Positions 45,531-54,900 of a DNA stretch of 64,000 nucleotides are shown piece after piece. The notes under the pieces were generated by a model, which worked only from the letters and a program-made list of their open reading frames with translations, did not search any database and was not told where the DNA came from. A program made the position numbers and the translations under genes. Source of the DNA: Litorivivens lipolytica (GTDB taxonomy: Bacteria; Pseudomonadota; Gammaproteobacteria; Pseudomonadales; Spongiibacteraceae); contig NZ_JACHWY010000001.1 in NCBI RefSeq assembly GCF_014191715.1, positions 1,736,001 through 1,800,000 on the forward strand, written 5' to 3'. Each line of letters begins with the position of its first letter. Position 1 is the first letter of the stretch.

Positions 45531-46667
45531 ATGAACCGTTTTATTGCAGCTTTTCTGCTGACGCTTGCGTCGCAGGTTTCCTTCGCTCAAACCGAACTCG
45601 ACGGCATGTCATTGCGCGGCCTGGCGGTTTATCAGCAACTCCGTACCGATTACTACATCGGTGGCCTCTATCTACCGCAACCGGCATCGACACCCGATGA
45701 TGCCTTTTTCATGCCCGGACCGAAACGCATGGATTTGCGAGTTGTGACGGAGTCGTGGAGTGACCGCCGATTTTCCCAACAGTGGAACCAGCTGATCCTG
45801 ATCAACAACTCTCAGGATATTCAGCAGGCCCAACAGGACAACATCATCGCCTTCGCGACCATGCTGAAGGACGATCTGCGGGCCGGTGACCATATCACCA
45901 TCGACCTGCTGCCCGAACAGGGCACCGTAGTTAAACTGAACGGCACCACCCTGATGAAGACCGCAGACGCCGAGTTCTTCAACTTGCTGTTGTCGTGCTG
46001 GATTGGTGCTCGCCCGCCCTCAAGCGGATTCAAACAGGACATCCTGTCCATTCCCGGAGGGGAACGCGGTGCTGGCCTGATGACCAGCTTTGAAATGGCC
46101 GGGCCGACCCAAAGCCGTATTGCAGAAACCAAAGCCTGGGGCAGCGGCAAGAGCGCCGCGCCCGCCAAACCCAAACCCCAGAGCAAACCAGCCGACACCG
46201 GCCCATCTGAAGCCGACCGACTAGCCGCTGAAAAAGCCCGCCGCGAAGCCGCAGAGGCCGAGGCAGAAGCGGCCAGACAAGCTAAATTAGCGGCCGAGCG
46301 CGCCCGCAAAGAGGCAATCGCCAAAGCGCTGGCCGAAGCGGAAGCCAAAGCTAAAGCGGCTGCCCGCTCCAAGGAATTGATCAACGAATACAGCTCGACC
46401 ATGGTTCGCGCCAGTTACCAGCACGTTCGCTACCCCAAACGGGCACTGAAGCTGAATCAGCAGGGAACGGTATTGCTGGAGGTTATTATCGATCGCGGCG
46501 GTTCGCTGCTGTCCTCCAAGGTAATCCAGAGTTCAGGCTATTCGTCGCTGGATGAAGCCGCGGTGACAGCGGTAGAGAAAACTGCGCCCTTCCCGTCCAT
46601 TCCGAAAGAAATCCTGGGCAATCAAATCGAATTTACGCTGCCCTTTACCTTCCAGATCTCAAGCTGA
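45531..46667 (+). CDS. Secreted chalcone-isomerase-like protein with helical spacer and TonB C-terminal domain
   Basis: Unusual modular protein, function unknown. 378 residues: a signal peptide (1-19, cleavage near SFA/QTEL), a chalcone-isomerase-like domain (about 22-190, LRTDYYIGGLYLPQ and LKDDLRAGDHITIDLLPEQG), a linker rich in PKPKPQSKP, an Ala-Glu-Lys coiled coil (about 205-285, TolA-like), and a TonB-C domain (about 290-378, YPKRALKLNQQGTVLLEVI, SSGYSSLDEAAVTAV). There is no N-terminal anchor like that of TonB or TolA, so the TonB-C domain would float free in the periplasm. It has a long upstream region and no operon partner; the convergent DUF4404 gene follows. Confidence 0.82.
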   Translation: MNRFIAAFLLTLASQVSFAQTELDGMSLRGLAVYQQLRTDYYIGGLYLPQPASTPDDAFFMPGPKRMDLRVVTESWSDRRFSQQWNQLILINNSQDIQQAQQDNIIAFATMLKDDLRAGDHITIDLLPEQGTVVKLNGTTLMKTADAEFFNLLLSCWIGARPPSSGFKQDILSIPGGERGAGLMTSFEMAGPTQSRIAETKAWGSGKSAAPAKPKPQSKPADTGPSEADRLAAEKARREAAEAEAEAARQAKLAAERARKEAIAKALAEAEAKAKAAARSKELINEYSSTMVRASYQHVRYPKRALKLNQQGTVLLEVIIDRGGSLLSSKVIQSSGYSSLDEAAVTAVEKTAPFPSIPKEILGNQIEFTLPFTFQISS

Positions 46668-46678
46668 GAAGTCGCAAG

Positions 46679-46700
46679 CGGGCGCCAGAAACGGCGCCCG
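46679..46700. terminator. Hairpin between the TonB-C and DUF4404 genes
   Basis: Perfect 8-bp dyad CGGGCGCC/GGCGCCCG with a 6-nt loop (AGAAAC) between two convergent genes. No clear T-run on either strand, so termination is probable only from position. Confidence 0.55.
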
Positions 46701-46707
46701 ATTCACA

Positions 46708-46977
46708 TCACACACCAATACTGGCGAGCTTAATCATAATGTCGTTGAGGATACCGGCCATGGTCGGGTGTTCGGTTTCAAACTGTGAAACCATATCTTC
46801 AAGACGCCCCAGCAAGCCGGCCTGCTCTGCGTCCACACTGGAACCGGTGCTCAACTCCAGCTCGATATCTTCCAACAGCCCCATCAGGTTCGCCTTCTGG
46901 CTGTGGCCAACCTCCAGCTCGTCAATCTGCTGATGCAGATCTTCCAGCTGCTCGTGTATATTGCGTTTGTCCATCAT
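46708..46977 (-). CDS. DUF4404 family protein
   Basis: Small all-helical acidic protein of the DUF4404 family, function unknown. 89 residues (MMDKRNIHEQLEDLHQQIDE), amphipathic helices suggesting a coiled coil. GGAG lies 5 nt before the ATG at 46977; the next codon is also ATG. An open frame upstream to 47040 lacks an SD. Confidence 0.8.
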   Translation of the reverse strand: MMDKRNIHEQLEDLHQQIDELEVGHSQKANLMGLLEDIELELSTGSSVDAEQAGLLGRLEDMVSQFETEHPTMAGILNDIMIKLASIGV

Positions 46978-47055
46978 TCTACTCCACAGGTACGCCGCCG
47001 ACACACCGCGTCCGGGCGCGTAATCCCGGCAGCATAGCAACTCCGGCTGCGTAAA

Positions 47056-48120
47056 TCACGACAGGCGATAATCGCCAGGGGAGCGCCCGGTCCAGCGCTT
47101 GAAGGAGCGGTGAAAGGCACTGGGGTCGGAAAAACCCAACAGTTCAGCCACATCGCTCACGGTAAGTTCAGGGTTGCGCAGAAAGGCAATAGCCTCCTCC
47201 CGTCGCAGTTGATCTTTGATCCGCTGATAGGAGGTGCCCTCGCGATCCAGCCGTCGCCGCAGGGTGCGCTCCGACATATTCAATTGCCGGGCGAGCTCAT
47301 CAAAGGCCGGTAGCTCGCGACGGAAGTCATCGCCCAGCAGCTCGCGGATGCGCGCGGCGATCCCGCCATCAGATACCATGGGCTTGATCACCACATGGTA
47401 GGGCGCCAGTTTCAGAAAGCGCTCAAGATCGGATTCGCTGCGGGCAATCGGCTTGCGCAGTACGGAGTCGGCAAACTCCACCCAGTTGCTGCTTTCACCG
47501 AAATGCACCGGGCAATGAAAGAAATGATCCAGCCCGCGCCTGCGGCTGGGCTCACCGTCGGCACAACCCGCTTGCAAAAGCTCGATAGGTTGGTCGATCA
47601 ACCAGCTGCAAAAACGCACCCAGATCGCAAGACTGTAAAGCACACTGACCTGCATGCCCGGCTGCACGTCGGCACCGGACAGATAACTCAAACGCACGGT
47701 TTTGGCGGCAGGGTCGTGCTGCAGTTCGTGCTCCGCTCGACCGTCACCGCGCTCGCGACAGGTGGCGTTGAAATCCATCGCCCGGCGCAGCGCCTGTTCC
47801 AGATTGCGGCAGCCGATCATGCTGTAGGCCAGCATGCGGGTACCACCCAGCGGCGTATTCACCCCCGGCAAAAAGCCACCGCTCTCATCGCCAATGGAAC
47901 GAAACAAGGCCACGCACAAACGGCTGTATTGCTCAACGGTGACAGACTGAGGCTGCTCCACACCCAGCGGATTCTCATCCAGACCAGCAGCGGCTATCAG
48001 CTCACCGACATCACAACCGTAGTGACGCGCCTGCACCAGCACCGCTTTGACAAACGAGGCGGCAACACGCTCACCGGCGAGTTCGCGATCAGACATTTCG
48101 GCAGCAGTTTCCTCAGACAT
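47056..48120 (-). CDS. AraC-family transcriptional regulator (Arabinose_bd type)
   Basis: Transcription factor with an N-terminal effector/oligomerisation domain of the Arabinose_bd class (about 20-210) and a C-terminal AraC HTH (about 255-350: LARQLNMSERTLRRRLDREG and VSDVAELLGFSDPSAFHRSFKRWTG). About 354 residues. Start uncertain: ATG at 48129, 48120 or 48096 are in frame. A consensus TATAAT (48128-48133) overlaps the first ATG, so if it is the -10 box, translation begins at 48120 or 48096. Target genes are unknown; the propeller gene upstream on the same strand ends 22-31 nt earlier. Confidence 0.88.
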   Translation of the reverse strand: MSEETAAEMSDRELAGERVAASFVKAVLVQARHYGCDVGELIAAAGLDENPLGVEQPQSVTVEQYSRLCVALFRSIGDESGGFLPGVNTPLGGTRMLAYSMIGCRNLEQALRRAMDFNATCRERGDGRAEHELQHDPAAKTVRLSYLSGADVQPGMQVSVLYSLAIWVRFCSWLIDQPIELLQAGCADGEPSRRRGLDHFFHCPVHFGESSNWVEFADSVLRKPIARSESDLERFLKLAPYHVVIKPMVSDGGIAARIRELLGDDFRRELPAFDELARQLNMSERTLRRRLDREGTSYQRIKDQLRREEAIAFLRNPELTVSDVAELLGFSDPSAFHRSFKRWTGRSPGDYRLS

Positions 48121-48150
48121 GCGGCGCATTATACGCGCACAGGGCGGCCG

Positions 48151-49926
48151 CTACAGCAGCGCCTTCGCCATGGACTCAAGGGCATCAAACAGGGCTTCGC
48201 AATCATCGGTGTTTGTCTTGCAACGGCTCAATGCCGCCTCGGATTGTTGCAGCAAGGATTCCACGTGCCGTCCCAGCCCAGCCTCGAGCTCACCGCGCTT
48301 GACCGCCAGAGCCAGCACTTTGCGACTCGACCACAGCTGACTGTCGATACCTTCCAGAAACAGCGGATTACGGTTACTTGCCAGGGTATCGAGCCACTGA
48401 ATCGACGCCGTCAGTTGCTCTGCAAGACTGACCGGCGCCAGTGCGTAAATACCACCCCGGGGCTTTGGCCGGCGGATGGATTTAGGCAAGAGCCACTGGT
48501 AGCCGCCGTGGTGGGCAAGTGAGGCCTGCATGGACATCAGGTTGAGATAGACATCCCCAGTCGGACTGATACTGATCACCCCCTCACTGGAATCGGGCAC
48601 TCGCCACTCCTCCAGCACCGTGCCATCGGACGGATCGAGCGCCACCAGGTAGGCCTGCACCGGATGCACAAAATCGCGCACCAGAAAATTCACGTCGTAA
48701 CCAACCAGCAACGTCGCCCACAACAGACCATTGCTGATGGTGACCACGGAATCGATATACGCGTCAGGCTTGCCGCGACTGCCAATCAAACCAAAACGGG
48801 ACCACAGCTGGGGATGCCGGTCACGCGCCCATTCCCGATAATTGTTGCGCCACAGAACCTGACCGGTCTCTCCCTCTACCGCTATCAGCCGATCCCCTCC
48901 CAGCACGTAAACCATGTCGCCAGGACCGACCGAAGGCGAAGCATTTTCTCCCTCAGTGGCGCGCTGCCACAACAGTTTGCCGGTCTCGCTATCCAGCGCG
49001 TATAGCGTGCCACCATGCCCCACGGCATAAATCCGGCTCGCATCCGCAGACAGCACCGGACTGCTGCTAGTTCGAGCGGGCACTTCACTGGCATATCGGA
49101 TACTCAAGCCATCCGCGCCCACATCAATCGCAAATAGCTGGCCGACGTCACCGTCACCACCGCCCGCAGTCACAAACAAACGCGGCTGGTGCGGATGCAC
49201 GGCCGGCACATGGCTAACCGCGTAGCCCTGCCCGGTCAGCAGATCCCAGCCTTTCTGGCGAACCTTGTCATCCAGCAGACCTTTGGCCCACAAACCCTCG
49301 GGCAGAATACGCCCGGGTTCCCCGGCGGGCACGGGCAATCGCAGCGGTGGCACGGCCGGCCTGCCGGTGTTGCGATCAAACAGCACAACAACGCCATCGG
49401 CCGACACACCGCCCACATGCGAGCCGACAATGACACTGCCCATCAGCGGCTGGCGAATACCCAGATCACGCAAATTGGCAACCCAACGAACCTTTCCATC
49501 CACGGTGAAAGACCAAAACTGGTTGCTGTCTCCCACATAGACATGGCCATCGCGATCAAGCAGCGGTGCACTGAATACCGCCTCCGCATCGAGATCATCC
49601 TGCGACTGGGCGACGGGCGATTCCCACAACACACGTCCGGTTCGACTAATTGCGTGCAAATGGGCAAAGCCCTTGCCGCGCCCCGTCGTCACATAGAGCG
49701 TGCCATCCTCGGCGATCACCGGCGCGCTCCAGGAAGACGCTCCTTTCAAGGCCAGCCATTGGGGTTGTAACTGCGTGGTAACCAGCAGGGGAACGTGACT
49801 GGAATTGCGTCCATCCCCGTGCAGCGTTGCCCAACTGCTAGTCGCATAACCTTCCGACTGATGGGAAGGGGAAGCATGACTAAGTAGAGGACTTGTGCAC
49901 AGGAGCAGCAATGCGAACAGGCGCAT
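48151..49926 (-). CDS. Secreted PQQ-like beta-propeller protein
   Basis: 591 residues, predicted periplasmic. Signal peptide (MRLFALLLLCTSPLLSHA), then repeated PQQ/WD40-like blades such as APVIAEDGTLYVTT, SAPLLDRDGHVYVGD, GGTLYALDSETGKLLWQ and DRLIAVEGETGQVLWRN. The C-terminal 100 residues are helical. It lacks the catalytic Cys-Cys disulfide and metal ligands expected of PQQ alcohol dehydrogenases, so it is a structural or binding propeller like BamB rather than a proven dehydrogenase. Start ATG 49926, preceded by AAAGG 11 nt upstream; an open frame to 49989 lacks a family match. Confidence 0.82.
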   Translation of the reverse strand: MRLFALLLLCTSPLLSHASPSHQSEGYATSSWATLHGDGRNSSHVPLLVTTQLQPQWLALKGASSWSAPVIAEDGTLYVTTGRGKGFAHLHAISRTGRVLWESPVAQSQDDLDAEAVFSAPLLDRDGHVYVGDSNQFWSFTVDGKVRWVANLRDLGIRQPLMGSVIVGSHVGGVSADGVVVLFDRNTGRPAVPPLRLPVPAGEPGRILPEGLWAKGLLDDKVRQKGWDLLTGQGYAVSHVPAVHPHQPRLFVTAGGGDGDVGQLFAIDVGADGLSIRYASEVPARTSSSPVLSADASRIYAVGHGGTLYALDSETGKLLWQRATEGENASPSVGPGDMVYVLGGDRLIAVEGETGQVLWRNNYREWARDRHPQLWSRFGLIGSRGKPDAYIDSVVTISNGLLWATLLVGYDVNFLVRDFVHPVQAYLVALDPSDGTVLEEWRVPDSSEGVISISPTGDVYLNLMSMQASLAHHGGYQWLLPKSIRRPKPRGGIYALAPVSLAEQLTASIQWLDTLASNRNPLFLEGIDSQLWSSRKVLALAVKRGELEAGLGRHVESLLQQSEAALSRCKTNTDDCEALFDALESMAKALL

Positions 49927-50169
49927 GATCAGGATTACCTTTTTCGAGTTGTTGTGATCCACAAATGCAAGCATCCACATGAATGTCATCCAGATGCAAA
50001 TGAGTACCGTAACAGGTTCTTGTGACCCGAGACCAAACTCGGCACTCTATACGCGTTTCGGGCGCGTCAGGCAGTAAGGTAAAACCTGAAGCCGGAATAC
50101 TACTTACACAAAGGGCTTCGCCTAAAACAGCCCGGGCCAAAAAGCATATTCGATTTTCAAGGGGACTGC

Positions 50170-50985
50170 ATGGACACCAACGCACTCATTCAACAGGCCA
50201 TGGATTTTTTGATGGACTACGGCCCGCGCCTGCTCACCGCAATCGGCATTCTGATCGTCGGCTACTGGATTGCCAAGATTGTTAGCAGCCTGCTGGTGCG
50301 AACCCTGAACGCTCGCAAAATAGACGCCACCGTCAGCAACTTTGTCGGCAAACTGCTGTTCGGTACCCTGTTGGCCGTTTCGCTGATTCCGGCCTTGGGT
50401 CACGCCGGCATTCAGACCACCTCCATCTTGGCTGCCCTCGGCGCCGCCGGCCTCGCGGTCGGCCTCGCCTTGCAAGGCTCTCTGTCAAACTTCGCGGCAG
50501 GCGTACTGCTGATCGCCTTTCGCCCCTGCCGGGTCGGTGACTATATTGAAGCCGGCGGCACTGGCGGCACCGTAGAATCGATCAGTCTGTTTTCGACCAT
50601 GCTGATCACCCCGGACAACAAGCGCATTATGATTCCCAACTCGCGCGTCATGTCCAACCCCATCACCAACTACAACGCCATGCCCACTCGCCGCGTGGAT
50701 CTCACCATCGGTATCCCTTACACCGCCGACATTCCCAAAGCCAAGGCACTGATCAAGGAAATACTGGAAAAAGAAAGCCGCATTCTGCCCGAACCCGCGC
50801 CACTGATCGCCGTGCGCCAGCTGGCAGATTCGTCGGTCAATCTGGTGGTTCGCCCCTGGGTTAACAGCTCGGATTATTGGGGAACCCACGACGCTCTGCT
50901 CGAAGCCATCAAAATTGCACTCGACGAAGCGGATATGAGTATCCCCTTCCCGCAAATGGATGTGCACTTCCACAAAGAGGCCTGA
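50170..50985 (+). CDS. mscS: Small-conductance mechanosensitive channel MscS
   Basis: Heptameric inner-membrane channel releasing solutes during hypo-osmotic shock. 271 residues: TM1 and TM2 (about 20-40, 60-80), a pore-lining TM3 of Ala/Gly repeats (ALGAAGLAVGLALQGSLSNFAAG region, about 88-110), and the cytoplasmic cage beginning at FRPCRVGDYIEAG. ATG 50170 (MDTNALIQQAMDFLMDYG), preceded by AAGGGGA. E. coli MscS is 286 residues, so this is full length. Confidence 0.95.
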   Translation: MDTNALIQQAMDFLMDYGPRLLTAIGILIVGYWIAKIVSSLLVRTLNARKIDATVSNFVGKLLFGTLLAVSLIPALGHAGIQTTSILAALGAAGLAVGLALQGSLSNFAAGVLLIAFRPCRVGDYIEAGGTGGTVESISLFSTMLITPDNKRIMIPNSRVMSNPITNYNAMPTRRVDLTIGIPYTADIPKAKALIKEILEKESRILPEPAPLIAVRQLADSSVNLVVRPWVNSSDYWGTHDALLEAIKIALDEADMSIPFPQMDVHFHKEA

Positions 50986-51081
50986 GCCCGCTGCGGTCAA
51001 GGGCATTTTCTGGTAGCCTTCGCGCTCTGCGGGGGCAGCCAGACCCTCTGAACACGATTCTGAACCATCAATGGAGACACC

Positions 51082-51798
51082 ATGATCCGCTTGACACTGT
51101 TGGCGCTGCTTTCTTTTTTTAGCGCGGTTACTTTTGCCCAGGAAGGCTCATCCCCCTGGAGCGGCGACGCCGAACTCGGCTTTGTCGCCAGTGAAGGCAA
51201 CACTGACGCGAAAAGCGTTTCCGCCAATGCCTCACTGACCTGGCAACAGGATGCATGGAAGAACAACTCCGAATTCCAGACGTTGAACACCGAAAGTGCC
51301 GGCGTGCGTTCAGCCGAACGCTACTTCGTGTCGAACCGACTGGCCTACACCTTCAGCCCCCACAACTACCTGTTTAACTATGTGTCGTGGGAAGATGATC
51401 GCTTTAGCGGTTACAAGTACCGCGCCACCATAGCCTTCGGTTACGGTCGCCGTTTGATTGATAACGAAACCATGCTGTGGGACGCCGAGATCGGCCCCGG
51501 TTATCGCCGCGCCGAGCTGCTGGACAATTCCGGGGATGATGTCGAGGAAGACGCGATTCTGCGCATGGCCTCCAACTTCCGCTGGGAGCTGTCGCCGACC
51601 GCAACCTTTGAGCAGAAACTGGCGGTGGATCACGGCGAAGAAAACACCGTGTCGAAATCCACCACCTCGATCAAGACCACCGTGAAAGGCGGCATTGGTC
51701 TGAAAGTCGCTTACATTGTTCAGTACACCAGTGATGTACCGGCCGACAAAGTCCACGCGGACAAGCAGACCACCGTCACACTGGTATACAGCTTCTAA
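51082..51798 (+). CDS. DUF481 outer-membrane beta-barrel (YdiY-like)
   Basis: Predicted small outer-membrane protein of the DUF481/YdiY family; role unknown, often salt-induced. 238 residues: signal peptide (cleavage near TFA/QEGSS), then alternating barrel strands such as GFVASEGNTDAKSVSANASL and the closing TTVTLVYSF with C-terminal Phe. ATG 51082, preceded by GGAGACACC. It follows mscS by 96 nt, so the two may share osmotic regulation; that is inference. Confidence 0.9.
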   Translation: MIRLTLLALLSFFSAVTFAQEGSSPWSGDAELGFVASEGNTDAKSVSANASLTWQQDAWKNNSEFQTLNTESAGVRSAERYFVSNRLAYTFSPHNYLFNYVSWEDDRFSGYKYRATIAFGYGRRLIDNETMLWDAEIGPGYRRAELLDNSGDDVEEDAILRMASNFRWELSPTATFEQKLAVDHGEENTVSKSTTSIKTTVKGGIGLKVAYIVQYTSDVPADKVHADKQTTVTLVYSF

Positions 51799-51813
51799 CT
51801 CAGGCCTGGCGGG

Positions 51814-52116
51814 CTAAAAAATCCAGGCGATCAACAGCCACATCACAATAAAAAAGCTGAAAAAGCCCGCCAGCATAAACTGCAGTTCGCCTAACAAGCC
51901 GTCACCGGCCGCAAAGGCAAACACCACCAGCGTCAGCACCGTCAGAAAAAACGACACCACCGCCGCATCGCGCATGCCCAGCCCCGGCGCGAGCTGGGTG
52001 TTGGCAAACTCAGCCGCCAATGGCCACACCATCACCCCGGCCACTCCCAAAAGCAGAAGCAGCACCGCCATCAGGCTGAGCATTTTAAGGGCGTTTTTCT
52101 GTTCGAGATCGCTCAC
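51814..52116 (-). CDS. Hypothetical three-helix membrane protein
   Basis: 100 residues with three hydrophobic segments (about 14-34, 48-68, 77-99); not recognised. ATG 52116 (MSDLEQKNALKMLSL). It overlaps the upstream PH-domain gene by 4 nt, so the two are translated together and probably act as one membrane unit. Confidence 0.75.
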   Translation of the reverse strand: MSDLEQKNALKMLSLMAVLLLLLGVAGVMVWPLAAEFANTQLAPGLGMRDAAVVSFFLTVLTLVVFAFAAGDGLLGELQFMLAGFFSFFIVMWLLIAWIF

Positions 52117-52481
52117 TGCTCACCTTTGATGATTTCGCGAAACTCCTGCGGTCGCGGCATGCCTTTGGCATAAACTTCCGGCGCATCGCCGGCGGTAAAT
52201 ACCGACACATCGCCCACTCCGAACAGACGGTTCATAAAGGACTGATAGACCTTGACCGTGCGCACGGTCTTCATGTCCAGCTCGGTTCGGTCTTTGCTCA
52301 ACAAGCCCTGCTCAAGAATGATCTCGCCGTTGCCGATCTCCAACTTGGTGGCCTTACACTTCATAAACCAGACCAGCAGAATAATGATGCCAATGCCGAC
52401 CGGCACCAGAATGAGCGAAAGAATAAAGGCGAAGGGACGGGCGCGAAACATCGCGGGGTGTTCGCTATAACTTTGGGACAC
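52113..52481 (-). CDS. Membrane protein with bacterial PH domain (YdbS/bPH2-like)
   Basis: 122 residues: one or two hydrophobic segments (about 15-40) followed by a bPH2-like domain (KATKLEIGNGEIILEQGLLSKDRTELDMKTVRTVKVYQS). ATG 52481 (MSQSYSEHPAMFR). Its function is unknown; related proteins occur in envelope stress loci. It shares a 212-nt divergent region with the amidase gene. Confidence 0.8.
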   Translation of the reverse strand: MSQSYSEHPAMFRARPFAFILSLILVPVGIGIIILLVWFMKCKATKLEIGNGEIILEQGLLSKDRTELDMKTVRTVKVYQSFMNRLFGVGDVSVFTAGDAPEVYAKGMPRPQEFREIIKGEQ

Positions 52482-52693
52482 GCGAAAGCTCCTGAGTCTT
52501 ATTAGGTTGAGTAAGAGTGTACAAGCAGTCGCTTAATGGCGCTAATACTACGCCGCAACTTGCGAAGAATGACCGGGGCCTTGATGTTTCCTCAGCTCCT
52601 GCCACTATAGAGCGCTGCAAAGTTGTCACTGACAATATTGCGCCGGGACTCGCACCCAGCCAATACCCGTATATAACAAGAATAGGATCTAAA

Positions 52694-54196
52694 ATGTCTT
52701 TCAAGGAATACGCCGACTACGACGCACTGGGCCTCGCCGAACTGATTAACAAGGGCGAAGTTACCCCCAAGGAACTGCTCGCAGAAGCGATCAAGCGCCG
52801 CGACCGTGTAAACCCGAAGATCAATGCCGTAATCCGCAACATGGATGAGCAGGCCTTTGCCAACCTTGATCACCTGCCCAAGGGCGGCCCGTTTTACGGC
52901 GTCCCCTTTCTGCTGAAGGATTTTTGCGCCGCCTATAAAGGCGTGCCGCTGACCAATGGCAGCCGTGCCTTCAAAGACTACATACCCGATTACGATTGTG
53001 AGCTGGTCAAGCGATTCAAGGCCGCCGGACTGGTGACCTTCGGCAAAACCAATACCCCGGAGTTTGCCATTGTCGGCGCCACTGAGCCGTCCCTGCACGG
53101 TAAAACCTGCAACCCCTGGAATCTGGAGCGAACCGCCGGTGGTTCCAGCGGCGGCTCGGGTGCTGCGGTAGCGGCCGGCATCGTGCCGATGGCGAGCGGC
53201 GGCGATGGCGGCGGTTCACTGCGCATTCCCGCCGCCTGTGGCGGACTGGTCGGTTTCAAAACCACCCGCGGCCGGATTCCTCACGGCCCGGATCACGGCG
53301 ACCCCTGGTATGGTCAGGTGCAGGATGGTGTTGTCAGCCGCAGTGTGCGCGATAGTGCCGCCATGCTCGATGCCTTGCGCGGTGTCGATCTCGGCGCACC
53401 CTACGCCGAACCCCCACTGCAACAATCCCTGTTAAGTGCCTGCAGACAAGCCCCGAAAAAGCTGCGTATCGCCTTCTCCGAAGCGCCGTTGATGCGCGGC
53501 GGCAGCCTGCACCCGGAAGCGATCAAGGGGCTGCGCGACAGCGTCAAACTGCTGGAAGAACTGGGCCACGAGCTTGTTGAAGATGCGCCTGTCTTTAACA
53601 CCAACCACTTGGTGGAAGGCTATCTGATGCGCATTGCCACCTCCGTCGGCGGCGAAATCACCCTGTCTGAAGCAACGCTGGGACGGAAAATTAAACACGC
53701 GGAACTGGAACCGGAAACCTGGATGCTGGCTCAGCTCGGGCGCAGCTTTTCAGCCGCCGACTTTGATGTCGCCCACCGCCGGCTCTACACCCAGAGCCGA
53801 CTGTTTGAACGCTTTATGCAGAACTATGATGTCTTCCTCACGCCCACCCTCAGCGGGCCGGCGGTTGAACACGGTTATTTCAAATCAAAAGGCATCGAAA
53901 AACTGCTGTCACCCATCGCCAGTCGCTTTGCACTCGGCAAACTCAGCGCCAACAGCAGCACCCTGCAACGCCTTGCCAATCAGGCATTCGAGTGGGTCAG
54001 CAGTACGATGGTCTTTAATATTACCGGCAACCCCTCGGTGTCACTTCCCCTTCACTGGAGCAGTGATAGACTGCCGGTCGGCATGATGTTTACCGGACGC
54101 TTCGGCGAGGACGACACACTGTTTTCGCTCGCCGGCCAACTGGAACAAGCCAAACCCTGGTGGCAACAGCGCGCGCCGGTCTTTGCCGACGAGTGA
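52694..54196 (+). CDS. Amidase-signature-family amidase
   Basis: Ser-Ser-Lys hydrolase of the amidase signature family. 500 residues. Catalytic lysine in PFLLKDF (about K79), the Gly/Ser-rich signature GGSSGGSGAAVAAGIVPMAS and GGDGGGSLRIPA with the cis-Ser and nucleophilic Ser (about 155 and 179). The GGDGGGSLRIPA form is that of 6-aminohexanoate-cyclic-dimer-hydrolase-like (NylA) amidases rather than GatA; GatCAB subunit function is unlikely as no gatB/gatC are near. Start ATG 52694 (MSFKEYADYDALGLAEL), preceded by AATAGGA; an open frame to 52517 lacks an SD. A FAH-family gene follows after 23 nt. Confidence 0.9.
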   Translation: MSFKEYADYDALGLAELINKGEVTPKELLAEAIKRRDRVNPKINAVIRNMDEQAFANLDHLPKGGPFYGVPFLLKDFCAAYKGVPLTNGSRAFKDYIPDYDCELVKRFKAAGLVTFGKTNTPEFAIVGATEPSLHGKTCNPWNLERTAGGSSGGSGAAVAAGIVPMASGGDGGGSLRIPAACGGLVGFKTTRGRIPHGPDHGDPWYGQVQDGVVSRSVRDSAAMLDALRGVDLGAPYAEPPLQQSLLSACRQAPKKLRIAFSEAPLMRGGSLHPEAIKGLRDSVKLLEELGHELVEDAPVFNTNHLVEGYLMRIATSVGGEITLSEATLGRKIKHAELEPETWMLAQLGRSFSAADFDVAHRRLYTQSRLFERFMQNYDVFLTPTLSGPAVEHGYFKSKGIEKLLSPIASRFALGKLSANSSTLQRLANQAFEWVSSTMVFNITGNPSVSLPLHWSSDRLPVGMMFTGRFGEDDTLFSLAGQLEQAKPWWQQRAPVFADE

Positions 54197-54219
54197 TATT
54201 CAACTGCAGGACATAGCGT

Positions 54220-54900
54220 ATGAGTTTTCAACACCACTGGCTTGATGGCGAACCCATAGAACTGACCACCAAGAAAGTGGTGTGTGCCGGGCTGAATTAC
54301 GCTCTTCACGTCAAAGAAATGAACAGCAAGGCGCCGGACACCGAACCGGTGCTGTTTATCAAACCCGCTACTGCCTTACAAAGTCTTCACCAAGCACTGA
54401 CGATCCCCATGGATCGCGGCGCGGTGCATCACGAAGTGGAGATTGCCCTGCTGATTGGCAAGCGCCTGAAAAACTGCTCCGCATCCGAGGCGGTCAGCGC
54501 CATCAGTGGCGTGGGCCTGGCACTGGATCTCACCCTGCGCGATCTACAGAACGAGTTTAAAAAGGCGGGCCGCCCTTGGGAAAAAGCCAAGGGCTTCGAT
54601 GGCGCCTGCCCGATCTCGCACTTTGTGCCCATCAGTCAGTGCCCGCCGCTGGATAATATCGACCTTTCGCTTGAGGTAAATGGTAAGACTCGGCAGCGAG
54701 GCAACAGCCGCGACATGCTGTTCCCCATTCCCAGTCTGCTGTGTGCGATTAGCGAGTTCTTCACGCTGGAACCGGGGGATATTGTTCTCACTGGCACACC
54801 CGAAGGCGTCGGACCACTGCACCCCAGCGACGAACTGACTCTCAACCTCGGCCCATCACTAAGGGTAAACACTCGGGTTGCGCCCACACCGGCTCAGTGA
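54220..54900 (+). CDS. Fumarylacetoacetate-hydrolase-family protein (YcgM/FAHD1-like)
   Basis: Metal-dependent acylpyruvase/hydrolase of the FAH fold. 226 residues. Metal-ligand acids appear in HHEVEIALLIG (Glu about 71 and 73) and in ALDLTLRDLQ; the family motifs LTGTPEGVGPL and FDGACPISHF are present. ATG 54220. It is likely co-transcribed with the amidase gene, suggesting a shared degradative route; its last 7 nt overlap the convergent gene. Confidence 0.9.
   Translation: MSFQHHWLDGEPIELTTKKVVCAGLNYALHVKEMNSKAPDTEPVLFIKPATALQSLHQALTIPMDRGAVHHEVEIALLIGKRLKNCSASEAVSAISGVGLALDLTLRDLQNEFKKAGRPWEKAKGFDGACPISHFVPISQCPPLDNIDLSLEVNGKTRQRGNSRDMLFPIPSLLCAISEFFTLEPGDIVLTGTPEGVGPLHPSDELTLNLGPSLRVNTRVAPTPAQ

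Noticed and set aside
47395-48522. Open frame of 375 codons on the plus strand over the AraC regulator and propeller genes
   Set aside because: Antisense to genes with strong motif support; no start signal.
48151-49926. PQQ-dependent alcohol dehydrogenase
   Set aside because: The propeller repeats are there, but I could not find the adjacent-cysteine disulfide or the metal and catalytic Asp motifs of that enzyme class.
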